This document shows, piece by piece, positions 55,971 to 64,000 of a stretch of 64,000 nucleotides of DNA. Position numbers and translations under genes: made by a program. How positions within the stretch are numbered: position 1 is the first letter of the stretch; the number at the start of each line of letters is the position of its first letter. The notes under the pieces were generated by a model. The model had not been told where the DNA came from. It ran no database searches and was given only the letters and a program-made list of their open reading frames with translations. The DNA comes from Methylobacterium symbioticum. GTDB lineage: Bacteria; Pseudomonadota; Alphaproteobacteria; Rhizobiales; Beijerinckiaceae. The stretch spans positions 1 to 64,000 of the forward strand of contig NZ_CABFPH010000002.1 of the NCBI RefSeq assembly GCF_902141845.1, in the 5' to 3' direction.

Positions 55971-56852
55971 TCAGCGGGTCGGAATCGGGGTCGGCCCGCG
56001 ATAATCGTAGAAGCCGCGCTTGGTCTTCCGGCCGAGCCAGCCGGCCTCGACGTACTTCACCAGCAGCGGGCATGGGCGATATTTCGAATCCGCCAATCCG
56101 TCATAGAGCACCTGCATGACCGAGAGGCAGGTATCGAGCCCGATGAAATCGGCAAGCTGCAGCGGACCCATCGGATGGTTTGCGCCGAGGCGCATGGCGG
56201 TGTCGATCGATTCGACCGATCCGACGCCCTCGTAGAGCGTGTAGATCGCCTCGTTGATCATCGGCAGCAGGATCCGATTGACGATGAAGGCGGGGAAGTC
56301 CTCCGACATCGTCGAGATCTTGCCGAGCTTGGCGATGAAGGCCTTCGAGGCCTCGTATGTCGCGTCCTCGGTGGCGATCCCGCGGATCAGCTCCACGAGC
56401 TGCATCACCGGCACCGGGTTCATGAAATGGATGCCGATGAACCGCTCCGGCCGATCGGTGGCCGCGGCCAGCCGCGTGATCGAGATCGACGAGGTGTTGG
56501 TGGCGACCAGCGTTTCGGGCCGCAGCCCGCTGCACAGGCTCGTGAAGATCTCGCGCTTCGTCGCCTCGTTCTCGGTGGCCGCCTCGATGATCAGGTCGCA
56601 ATCGCCGAGATCGGCGAAGGTCCGGGCCGGGACGATGCGCTTGCGGGCCTCGCGGCTCGCCGTCTCGTCCATCGTGCCCTTGGACACGAGCTTGGCGAGG
56701 CTCGCATCGATGACGTCGAGGCCCGCCTCGATGCGCGCCGCCTCACGGTCGTTCAGATGGACGTCCAGGCCGGCGGCCGCGCAGACCTGCGCGATCCCGC
56801 TGCCCATCTGTCCGGCGCCGATGATGCCGACACGAGTGATGTCGATAGCCAT
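55971..56852 (-). CDS. 3-hydroxybutyryl-CoA dehydrogenase
   Basis: NAD(P)-dependent 3-hydroxyacyl-CoA dehydrogenase of 293 residues (Hbd/PaaH type). It has GIIGAGQMGSGIAQVCAAAG (NAD site), IIEAATENEATKREIF, TSSISITRLAAATDRPERFI followed by GIHFMNPVPVMQLVELI with catalytic His, and the C-terminal ANHPMGPLQLADFIGLDTCL. ATG at 56852. It lies downstream of etfB-etfA on the same strand. This order is widespread in alphaproteobacteria and links it to short-chain acyl-CoA oxidation. Confidence 0.96.
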   Translation of the reverse strand: MAIDITRVGIIGAGQMGSGIAQVCAAAGLDVHLNDREAARIEAGLDVIDASLAKLVSKGTMDETASREARKRIVPARTFADLGDCDLIIEAATENEATKREIFTSLCSGLRPETLVATNTSSISITRLAAATDRPERFIGIHFMNPVPVMQLVELIRGIATEDATYEASKAFIAKLGKISTMSEDFPAFIVNRILLPMINEAIYTLYEGVGSVESIDTAMRLGANHPMGPLQLADFIGLDTCLSVMQVLYDGLADSKYRPCPLLVKYVEAGWLGRKTKRGFYDYRGPTPIPTR

Positions 56853-57028
56853 GTCTCGATCCGAGCCCCATCGTCGGCCGCCGGTCCGGCGGCCGACCTG
56901 TCCAGTGCGGCCGCACGGCAGAGGACGGCCGGCCGTTCGCAGCGCATTCAAAACCTTCTAGCCCGCGTTTGCGGACCGAAGAACCCCCCTCCGCGCCCCT
57001 CGGCAGCGTCTTCCTGCCCGCGCGTCGC

Positions 57029-57976
57029 TTAGCCCTTGGCCTTGGCGATCTCGCCCTGCAGCTCCGGCACGATCTGGAACAGATCGCCGACGAGGCCGTA
57101 ATCCGCCACCTGGAAGATCGGCGCGTCCTCGTCCTTGTTGATCGCGACGATCACCTTGGAATCCTTCATGCCGGCCAGATGCTGGATCGCGCCGGAGATG
57201 CCGACCGCCACGTAGAGATCGGGCGCCACCACCTTGCCGGTCTGGCCGACCTGCCAGTCGTTCGGGGCGTAGCCCGCATCGACCGCCGCGCGCGAGGCGC
57301 CGACCGCGGCGCCGAGCGTGTCGGCGAGCGGTTCGATCAGCTCCTTGAACTTCTCGGCCGAGCCGAGCGAGCGGCCGCCGGAGACGATGAACTTGGCCGA
57401 GGCCAGTTCCGGACGGTCGGACTTGGCGATCTCCTCGCCCTTGAAGGTCGAGCCGCCGGCCTGGGGCGCCGCCGCCGACACTGCCTCGACTGAGGCCGAG
57501 CCGCCCTCGCCGGCCGGCTTGAAGGCGGCGGTCCGCACGGTGATCACCGTCTTCGGGCCCGGCGCCTGGACCGTCTGGATGGCGTTGCCGGCATAGATCG
57601 GCCGCTCGAAGGTGTCGGGCGAGACCACCTTGATGATGTCCGAGACCTGGGCCACGTCGAGCAGGGCGGCGGCGCGCGGCAGCACATTCTTGCCCGTGGT
57701 GGTGGCCGCCGCCACGATCGCCGCGTAGGGCTCCGCGATCGCCGCGATCAGCGCGCCCACCGGCTCGGCGAGGTCGTGGTCGTAGACCGCATCCTCTGCG
57801 TTCAGCACCTTCTCGACGCCCTCGAGCTTGGCGGCGGCCTCGGCGGCGGCCTTCGAGCCGGAGCCCACGACCAGGGCGTGGACCGGGGCACCCAGTTCCT
57901 TGGCGGCGGTGAGCGCCTTCAGCGAGGCGTCCTTCACCTGCCCGTTGGCGTGCTCGACGTAGAGAAGCGTTGTCAT
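57029..57976 (-). CDS. etfA: Electron transfer flavoprotein alpha subunit
   Basis: FAD-binding subunit of ETF, which takes electrons from acyl-CoA dehydrogenases and passes them to ETF-ubiquinone oxidoreductase. The 315-residue protein has the C-terminal FAD motif [13 protein letters not shown] and later [20 protein letters not shown] followed by [13 protein letters not shown] at 57976, 96 nt after etfB. It should accept electrons from the pim-type dehydrogenases encoded around 37-40 kb, which is inference. Confidence 0.98.
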   Translation of the reverse strand: MTTLLYVEHANGQVKDASLKALTAAKELGAPVHALVVGSGSKAAAEAAAKLEGVEKVLNAEDAVYDHDLAEPVGALIAAIAEPYAAIVAAATTTGKNVLPRAAALLDVAQVSDIIKVVSPDTFERPIYAGNAIQTVQAPGPKTVITVRTAAFKPAGEGGSASVEAVSAAAPQAGGSTFKGEEIAKSDRPELASAKFIVSGGRSLGSAEKFKELIEPLADTLGAAVGASRAAVDAGYAPNDWQVGQTGKVVAPDLYVAVGISGAIQHLAGMKDSKVIVAINKDEDAPIFQVADYGLVGDLFQIVPELQGEIAKAKG

Positions 57977-58072
57977 GGCGGGATCCTGTATGCGGCGCGG
58001 CGCCTCAAGGCTGCCTGCGAGCCGGGAAGGGACAATCTCGAGGCGGCCCCGGGGGCCGCCTCGTCGGCCGCG

Positions 58073-58822
<750 letters not shown>

Positions 58823-59071
58823 GGGGCCTCTTTCCTCCGCACGGACTCTTCTCGAAGGCGCAACGCCAGGCGCGCGTCATCCGCACGGACGCGCGCCCGC
58901 TCTCACAGGGCGCGGACCGTAACGGCCACATTTCCGCCTTGTCAACGCACCGGAACCCGCCGCCTTTCGAAAAGCGTTTCCGGCGTGGTCAAGGTATTCT
59001 TGCGGTGGAATTTCGGGGCTGCGGTATGCTGCCCGCCCGCCTCCGGGGGACCGCGCCGCGGCGGCATCGCC

Positions 59072-59638
59072 TCAGCGATTCTGCCCCGGCACCCAGAGCA
59101 CGTCGTCGGCCCCGTTGGCGTTGGCGGCCCGGCTCGCCACGAACAGGAGGTCCGACAGCCGGTTGAGGTATTGCAGCGCCTCCGCCGACACCGTCTCGGT
59201 GGCGGCGAGCTCGACGGCGAGGCGCTCCGCCCGGCGGCTCACCGTGCGCGCGAGGTGGAGATACGCGGCAGCCGGCGTACCACCGGGCAACACGAAGGAC
59301 TTGATCGGCGGAATCGCCGCGTTCAGCGCATCGATATCCCGTTCCAGCCGCGTGACCTGGCCCGCGACGACGCGCAGGGGCTCGTAAGGCAACGGCTCGG
59401 CGCTCGGCGGCGTGGCAAGGTCAGCGCCGAGGTCGAACAGGTCATTCTGGATCCGGCCGAGCATCGCGTCGAGCGCGCCCGTCGTGTGCAACCGGGCGAG
59501 GCCGATCGCTGCGTTGGCCTCGTCCACCGTGCCGTAGGCCTCAACGCGCAGATCCGCCTTCGAGCGGCGCTGGCCGTCTGCGAGCGCGGTCGTGCCCTTA
59601 TCGCCAGTGCGCGTGTAAATCCGGTTGAGCTTGACCAC
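59072..59638 (-). CDS. Cob(I)alamin adenosyltransferase, PduO type
   Basis: Makes adenosylcobalamin from ATP and cob(I)alamin. The 188-residue protein has the ATP-binding YTRTGDKGTTALADGQRRSK, EAYGTVDEANAAIGLAR, and the C-terminal RRAERLAVELAATE and YLNRLSDLLFVASRAAN. ATG at 59638, 18 nt after the PagL-like gene stop. The cofactor is used by methylmalonyl-CoA and ethylmalonyl-CoA mutases, both central in methylotrophs. Position next to etfBA is the usual alphaproteobacterial order. Confidence 0.95.
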   Translation of the reverse strand: MVKLNRIYTRTGDKGTTALADGQRRSKADLRVEAYGTVDEANAAIGLARLHTTGALDAMLGRIQNDLFDLGADLATPPSAEPLPYEPLRVVAGQVTRLERDIDALNAAIPPIKSFVLPGGTPAAAYLHLARTVSRRAERLAVELAATETVSAEALQYLNRLSDLLFVASRAANANGADDVLWVPGQNR

Positions 59639-59656
59639 GGTGCTCTCCGAACGACG

Positions 59657-60289
59657 TCAGAACGTGTAGCCGATCTTGCCGCCGTAATTCGTCAGGCCGC
59701 GGTTGTTGGCGCACAGGCCGGCATTCGACATGTGCTCGACGGTGGCCATGATGCTCCAATGCTCGGTGATGCGGAAGCCGAGGGCGGCCGCCTCGCGGAA
59801 GAGCGGGCTGCAGCCGAGCGTGTTGAAGCCGTAGGGCGTGCCCGCCTTCGGGCCGGTATAGCCGTCATGCGCCGCGGCCCCGAAGAAGCCGTCGAGGAAG
59901 AGGCGCCGGTTGAAGGTCTCGGGGAAGAGGTCCACCGTCCAGGTCGCGCCGATATAGGCGTAGCTGGTGCGGCCGCCGGTGTTGTAGCTGCCGCCCACCG
60001 TCGGACGAGGCACGAAGGCTTGCCAGAACGGATCCGCGCTCACCACCGGCTTGGCGAACAGGATCTCGCCGTTGACGTTCTCCTTGGCGAAGCCCCGGGC
60101 CTTGCCCTCGGCGCTGCCCGGATCCTGGATCGCGCCGCCGATGCGCAGCTCGGAGACGATGCTCAGCGGCTGGGCCGGGGCGACGTAGACGGGCGCGGGC
60201 GGCGGCGCAGCGCCGAGATCCGCCGCCAGGACGGGCGAGACCGCGGCGAGCGCGGTGGCGCCGGCGAGTAGGCTACGGATCTTGGGCAT
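59657..60289 (-). CDS. PagL-like acyloxyacyl hydrolase with missing triad Glu
   Basis: An outer-membrane beta-barrel protein of 210 residues with a signal peptide (LLAGATALAAVSPVLA). The end VEHMSNAGLCANNRGLTNYG aligns with lipid A 3-O-deacylase PagL: His186 and Ser188 correspond to the His-x-Ser of the active site. The Glu of the known triad (14 residues after the His) is Thr200 here. It ends in the aromatic GYTF expected for barrels. It sits between the twin-helix gene and the cobalamin adenosyltransferase. Lipid A deacylation is plausible but uncertain. Confidence 0.85.
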   Translation of the reverse strand: MPKIRSLLAGATALAAVSPVLAADLGAAPPPAPVYVAPAQPLSIVSELRIGGAIQDPGSAEGKARGFAKENVNGEILFAKPVVSADPFWQAFVPRPTVGGSYNTGGRTSYAYIGATWTVDLFPETFNRRLFLDGFFGAAAHDGYTGPKAGTPYGFNTLGCSPLFREAAALGFRITEHWSIMATVEHMSNAGLCANNRGLTNYGGKIGYTF

Positions 60290-60639
60290 GCGGGGACCGT
60301 CCGGTTGAGCCGGCCATGTCTAGCACGCCGCGGTTGCGGCAACCCCGAGCGAGGGCCCAAATCATCCGTTGAATGATGGAATGCGCCGGACTGCGGCGCT
60401 CCGGTCACACCGGTGCCGGGCAAGGCCGGCTTGACTGCCGCATCACACCGAGTCCGCGATCGGCCGTGTAGATGCTTGGGACATTGCTGGATTTTAGCAT
60501 TCGGCAGCCCCGCACGGATCCGGCCGAGCGGGTGCCTAAGAAAAGTCCTCAGCTCCGTCGCAACGGAACAGATCTCCGAGGCCGTGTGGTGATCCGCTGT
60601 CTTTCGCCGAATCAAGTTCTGCTTCGTTTAAGGGACGCT
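60290..60639. other. Intergenic region without recognised feature
   Basis: About 350 nt between the PagL-like gene and the twin-helix gene, both on the minus strand. It should hold the promoter of the PagL-like gene. A weak AATGATGGAATG area is present; I found no convincing stem, repeat or gene. Confidence 0.5.
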
Positions 60640-60825
60640 CTAAGCGGTGCGCCACCAGACAACGCCCATGATGATCAGGATGGCGATGAATTGCAGCAGC
60701 ACGCGCAGGCGCATGAGCTTCTGAGAGAGATTCGCGCTGCCGCCGCGCAACATATTCGCGAGGCCGAGAAGCAGGACCACCGCGACGGCGAGGCAGGCGA
60801 CAAGGACGAGGGTGTTTGCGGACAT
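60640..60825 (-). CDS. Twin transmembrane helix small protein
   Basis: A 61-residue protein with two hydrophobic helices, LVLVACLAVAVVLLLGLANML and LLQFIAILIIMGVVWW, joined by a short polar loop with SQKLMRLRV, and a basic end (RTA). This matches the small twin-helix (HIG1-like) family found upstream of the cobalamin adenosyltransferase and etfBA genes in alphaproteobacteria. Here the PagL-like gene separates it from that group. HIG1-type proteins bind cytochrome oxidase in other systems; the role here is inference. Confidence 0.88.
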   Translation of the reverse strand: MSANTLVLVACLAVAVVLLLGLANMLRGGSANLSQKLMRLRVLLQFIAILIIMGVVWWRTA

Positions 60826-60864
60826 CGGGTTCGCGTTCTATCGGGGCCGAAGCCTGGGCTCATA

Positions 60865-63531
60865 TCAGTTGCGGCGCAGGAGCCGCTCGAAATAATCCAG
60901 CTCCTCGCGCGGACGGGTCGGGTCGCCGAGCTTGCGCCGCAGCTCCTCCATGATCCGCCGCGCTCGCTGCACCGCCGATTCGTCGGCGCCCGGCACCTTC
61001 ACGCGTCCGTCCGACATGTCCCGCCCACGGGTGGGACGACCGAGCGGATCGTCGTCGCGGGAGCCCGCCTGCCCCTGCTGGCCGGGTTGCTGACCCTCGG
61101 GCTGCTCGCCCTGGCCCTCCCCTTCGGCCATCTGCTGCATCTGCTGCTGCATCCCCTCGGCACCGCGCTTCAGCCCATCGAGAGCGCGCCCCTGGGCATC
61201 CACGGCGTCGCCCTCGCGACCCTGGCGCAGGGCGCCCTCCGCCTCGCGCATGGCCTCCTCGGCATCGGCGAGTCCCTCCTCGCCCTTCATGCCGTTCTCC
61301 TTCATGCGGCGCTGCAGATCCTCCAGGCGCTGGCGCAGGGCCTGCTGGCGCTCGCCGACACCGCCCTGCCCCTGTTGCTGCTGGCCGCGCTGCCCCTCGC
61401 GGCCCTGCTGACCCTGGCCGCCCTGTTGCCCCTGCTGGCCCTGTTGCCCAGGCTGCTGTCCCTGCTCGGCCCCCTTCTGCCCGCGGTTCGAGGGGCGCTG
61501 TCCGCGCTGTCCCTGCTCGGCATTGCGCCGATCCTGGCCCTCCTTGAAGGTCTCGTCGCGCAGGCCCTGCTGCTCGCGCGACATCTGGTCGAGCTCCTGC
61601 ATCTGCTTGCGCATCTCGCGGGCGGTCGGGTCGGACTTGCCGCCTTGTTCCGCGGTCTGGAGGTTCTCCAGGATATTGCGGAGCTGGTCCATCAGGCGCT
61701 GCGCCTCGGCCGTGTCGCCGCGCTTCATCGCCTCGGCCATATCCTGGAGCATCTTGTCGAGATCCTCCGGAGTCACGCTCTTCGACTGGCCGTTGCGCTC
61801 GCTCTGCTGCTGTTGCTGGCGCGGCTCGCGGCCCTGGCGCTCGGCCATCTCCTTCAGGAACTTGTCGAGCGCCTGCTTGAGATCCTGCGTCAGGCGCTTG
61901 ATCTCGTCGTCGGGCGCGTTGCGCTCGATCGCCTCCTTGAGGCGGTCCTGTGCCTGCCGCAGCTGCTTCTCGGCGTCGGAGAGATCGCCGTCCTCGATCT
62001 TGAGGGCCATCTCCCAGAGCAGGTCGGCCACCTCGGTGAGGTCGGCATCCGTCTCGGCGCGGCGCAGGCGGCGGCCCGCCGTCTTCAGGCCGAGGAAGAT
62101 GCTCGGCTGCGGCGTGAAGGTCTCGGGCGCGATCAGCAGGGCGTCGAGGGCGGTCTGCACGCGGCGGCGGCTCTCGTCCGGCGCCGTCATCAGGCGGCGG
62201 CGCTCCTCCGCGAGCGCTCGGGCGAGCGGGTCGCGGAACGGCCGCGCCGGCAGCACCATCTCGACCGGAGCGGAGCGGGCCTCCTGGCCGGCCTCGTCCT
62301 TCACGAGCAGGCTGAAGCGCACCTTCGCCCCCGACCAGGGATTGTCAGTCAGGTCGACCAGAGTCTTCGCATCGGACTCGCCGCTGGTGTCCGGCGGCAA
62401 TGCGAGGCCGATCCGCGGCGGTGGGACGAGGCTGCGCCCGGTGCCGACCGGCTCGACGATGCCCTCGGCCGAGGCAAGGCCGTAATCGTCGCGGGCGCGG
62501 TAGGTCAGGTTGAACGTGCCGCGTCCGTTCGTCTCCGGCAGGCCGACGCTGCGGATCTCGGGCGGCGAGTCGGGGATGGTCTCGACGGTGAGGCGCCTCG
62601 TGCCGGCGGGCGTCGCCACGGTGAGGTCCGCGTGCGGGCCGAGGACCTGAAAGCGCTCCTCGCGTAGGTCCGGTCGGCCCTCCTTGCCGGGCTCGGGCTT
62701 CAGCCCGGCATTCGGCGTCAGCGCCGTCTGAGCGGCACCACTGTTCTCGCCCGCGATGCGCACGACAAGGCGCGAATTCACGGGCGCGCGCAGCCGCTGT
62801 TCGGGCTCCGACAGGGTGACGAGAAGCGGCGGCGTGCGGGTGTAGAGCGGCGGATCGATCCAGCCGTCGATGCGGTAGTTCGGGCCGGGCGCCGGCGGGT
62901 GCCGCCAGTCGAAGGCGCTGCCGATCCGCTCGCGCCACTCGGTGCCGGCGACAAACAGGCTCGCCACGGCGGCGACGACAAGGGCCGCGCGCAGGGCGAA
63001 GGGATCGTGCCGCGGCATGCCTGGGCGTGGCAGGCCGACCCGCAGGCGGTCGACGGCCTCGGCGGCGCGGCGCTGGTGGAGGGCCCAGAGGGCGCGGGCC
63101 GCCGGGTCAGCGAGACCGACGGCGAGCTGGTCCTCGGCCGTAGAGGCCGGCCCATGCCGCAGGGTTGGATCGCGCGCGGCCGCGTCGCGGTCGAGCCGGG
63201 ACAGGGCCTCGCGTCGATCCGGGCGGGCGAGGCGCAGCAGCGGCAGTAGCGATACGGCGAGGGCGAGGACGAAGGCGCCAACGCCCGCCATGCGCCATTC
63301 CGGGCCGACCTCCAGCCAGAGGCCGAGCCAGGAGAGTGCGGCGAAGAGCAGGAGGAGTCCGAGGCCGCGCCAGAGCAGCGGCCAGGCCCGCTCCCACAAT
63401 CCGGCCGCGCGCGCCTGCGCCACCAGCCGGTCGAGCCGCGCCGTCACCGCGGATCCCGCCGCGCGGGCGGGATGGGAGGGTTCGCTGCCCACGCCGTCGT
63501 CGTCCCGCCGCTCCGAAACCGAATGGCGCAA
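60865..63531 (-). CDS. TIGR02302 family protein (DUF4175-like)
   Basis: A large protein of up to 888 residues. It has two N-terminal membrane helices (WPLLWRGLGLLLLFAALSWL and AGVGAFVLALAVSLLPLL), a third (ALVVAAVASLFVAG), a beta-rich periplasmic part with PNYRIDGWIDPPLYTRTPPL, and a long Gln/Gly/Glu-rich low-complexity stretch (repeats of GQQGQQGQ type) flanked by helices. It ends with RRIMEELRRKLGDPTRPREE and a LDYFERLLRRN tail. TIGR02302 is of unknown function. The start is uncertain: TTG at 63531 is the longest, with GTG at 63489 and 63447 possible. Confidence 0.9.
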   Translation of the reverse strand: MRHSVSERRDDDGVGSEPSHPARAAGSAVTARLDRLVAQARAAGLWERAWPLLWRGLGLLLLFAALSWLGLWLEVGPEWRMAGVGAFVLALAVSLLPLLRLARPDRREALSRLDRDAAARDPTLRHGPASTAEDQLAVGLADPAARALWALHQRRAAEAVDRLRVGLPRPGMPRHDPFALRAALVVAAVASLFVAGTEWRERIGSAFDWRHPPAPGPNYRIDGWIDPPLYTRTPPLLVTLSEPEQRLRAPVNSRLVVRIAGENSGAAQTALTPNAGLKPEPGKEGRPDLREERFQVLGPHADLTVATPAGTRRLTVETIPDSPPEIRSVGLPETNGRGTFNLTYRARDDYGLASAEGIVEPVGTGRSLVPPPRIGLALPPDTSGESDAKTLVDLTDNPWSGAKVRFSLLVKDEAGQEARSAPVEMVLPARPFRDPLARALAEERRRLMTAPDESRRRVQTALDALLIAPETFTPQPSIFLGLKTAGRRLRRAETDADLTEVADLLWEMALKIEDGDLSDAEKQLRQAQDRLKEAIERNAPDDEIKRLTQDLKQALDKFLKEMAERQGREPRQQQQQSERNGQSKSVTPEDLDKMLQDMAEAMKRGDTAEAQRLMDQLRNILENLQTAEQGGKSDPTAREMRKQMQELDQMSREQQGLRDETFKEGQDRRNAEQGQRGQRPSNRGQKGAEQGQQPGQQGQQGQQGGQGQQGREGQRGQQQQGQGGVGERQQALRQRLEDLQRRMKENGMKGEEGLADAEEAMREAEGALRQGREGDAVDAQGRALDGLKRGAEGMQQQMQQMAEGEGQGEQPEGQQPGQQGQAGSRDDDPLGRPTRGRDMSDGRVKVPGADESAVQRARRIMEELRRKLGDPTRPREELDYFERLLRRN

Positions 63532-63616
63532 GGCCTGTGCCGCCGAAAGGGCGGCCCGTCAGGCTAGCATGGTGGCCGGCAGGGGCCAGCGGGTCAAATC
63601 CGCCCAGGGCGAGCTT

Positions 63617-63643
63617 GCTCTCCCCCTCTGTGGGAAAGGGAGC
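63617..63643. repeat. Imperfect palindrome before the phaZ stop
   Basis: CTCTCCCCCTC...AAGGGAGCG is an imperfect inverted repeat just after the phaZ stop (minus strand), resembling the CCCTC/GAGGG palindromes elsewhere in the window. It could terminate phaZ transcripts. Confidence 0.4.
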
Positions 63644-63651
63644 GCGCGATA

Positions 63652-64000
63652 TCACGCGTGCGAGGCGATGAAGTTGCGCACCTGCGGATAGATCTGCGTC
63701 TCCCAGCGCTTGCCCGAGAACACGCCGTAATGGCCGACCCCGGCTTGCAGGTGGTGGCTCTTCATGTGCGGGGCGAGGCCCGTGCAGAGGTCGTGCGCCG
63801 CCATGGTCTGGCCGACCGAGCATATGTCGTCGCGCTCGCCCTCGACGGTCATCAGCGCCGTGCGCCGGATCGCCCGCGTGTCGATCGGCTCGCCGCGATG
63901 GGTGAGTTCGTTTTTGGCCAGGGTGTAGTCCTGGAACACGGTCTTGACCGTCTCGATGTAGAACTCCGCCGCGAGGTCGAGGACGGCGAAATACTCGTCG
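63652..64000 (-). CDS. phaZ: Polyhydroxyalkanoate depolymerase, C-terminal part only
   Basis: The reading frame enters from the window edge with DEYFAVLDLAAEFYIETVKT, continues TVEGERDDICSVGQTMAAHD and ends with HYGVFSGKRWETQIYPQVRN and a short tail. This is the C-terminal third of an intracellular PHA depolymerase, with the acid residue and the catalytic His (GVGHYGVFSG) of the triad. The nucleophile lies outside the window. PHA storage is a Methylobacterium trait. The 5' end is not in the window. Confidence 0.9.
   Translation of the reverse strand, partial: DEYFAVLDLAAEFYIETVKTVFQDYTLAKNELTHRGEPIDTRAIRRTALMTVEGERDDICSVGQTMAAHDLCTGLAPHMKSHHLQAGVGHYGVFSGKRWETQIYPQVRNFIASHA

Noticed and set aside
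60472..62667. Long Leu/Ala-rich frame of over 700 codons on the plus strand, opposite the TIGR02302 gene
   Set aside because: It is the antisense of a Gln/Gly/Glu-rich coding region; the repeated LLALL pattern is the complement of those codons. No ribosome site or family match, and the minus-strand gene is clearly real.

Overview
The window is high-GC alphaproteobacterial chromosome. Gene content and order fit Hyphomicrobiales, most likely Methylobacterium or Methylorubrum: the ftsI-ftsL-rsmH cell-wall cluster next to rnpB, gyrA-coaD-cyclophilin order, a cold-shock gene with DUF6481 and other tiny neighbours, a PQQ quinoprotein, PHA depolymerase and acyl-CoA pathways. This assignment is inference from protein recognition; no database search was run. 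I see no tRNA, rRNA, CRISPR array, insertion sequence or prophage.

Layout. 1-3.3 kb: start of the dcw cluster on the minus strand, the RNase P RNA, a tiny HTH-like protein and glyoxalase I. 3.4-13.1 kb: an accessory region with a transporter remnant, an AraC regulator, an AT-rich gap, a Tat-exported molybdenum hydroxylase with its 2Fe-2S subunit and a di-heme cytochrome, a secreted protein of unknown function, a TetR regulator with operator-like sites, a Tat-exported epoxide-hydrolase-like enzyme and a cytochrome P460. 13.4-15.1 kb: five small stress-type genes on the minus strand around a cold-shock protein; one of them (52 codons) lies out of frame inside the longest reading frame there. 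15.7-20.9 kb: a secreted protein, a broken HWE kinase, a PAS hybrid kinase, a YciE protein and ssb. 21-30.4 kb: a CurA-type reductase, small secreted proteins, two cyclophilins flanking a gene that seems to start at CTG, coaD, gyrA and two unknowns.

30.8-39.8 kb: a dicarboxylate/pimeloyl-CoA beta-oxidation cluster of pim type. Its two arms (pimF plus a CoA-transferase, and pimA-B-C-D) diverge from a promoter region with a near-perfect 24-nt palindrome. 39.9-44.7 kb: a membrane protein, winged-helix regulator and second-type prenyl synthase set, an ankyrin protein, a PQQ enzyme and a thioesterase. 44.8-55.9 kb: an esterase, a lytic transglycosylase, a CoA-transferase with its domains in permuted order, a YejF-type ABC ATPase, deoB, small genes, a TetR gene with a perfect palindrome nearby, upp and a quinone oxidoreductase. 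56-64 kb: the hydroxybutyryl-CoA dehydrogenase, etfA, etfB and cobalamin adenosyltransferase group with a PagL-like gene inserted, a TIGR02302 protein and the end of phaZ.

The pim acyl-CoA dehydrogenases would pass electrons to the EtfAB encoded 20 kb away. The molybdenum hydroxylase would instead pass electrons through its iron-sulfur subunit to a periplasmic cytochrome c. Short GC-rich palindromes of the CCCTCTCCC type recur in intergenic gaps.
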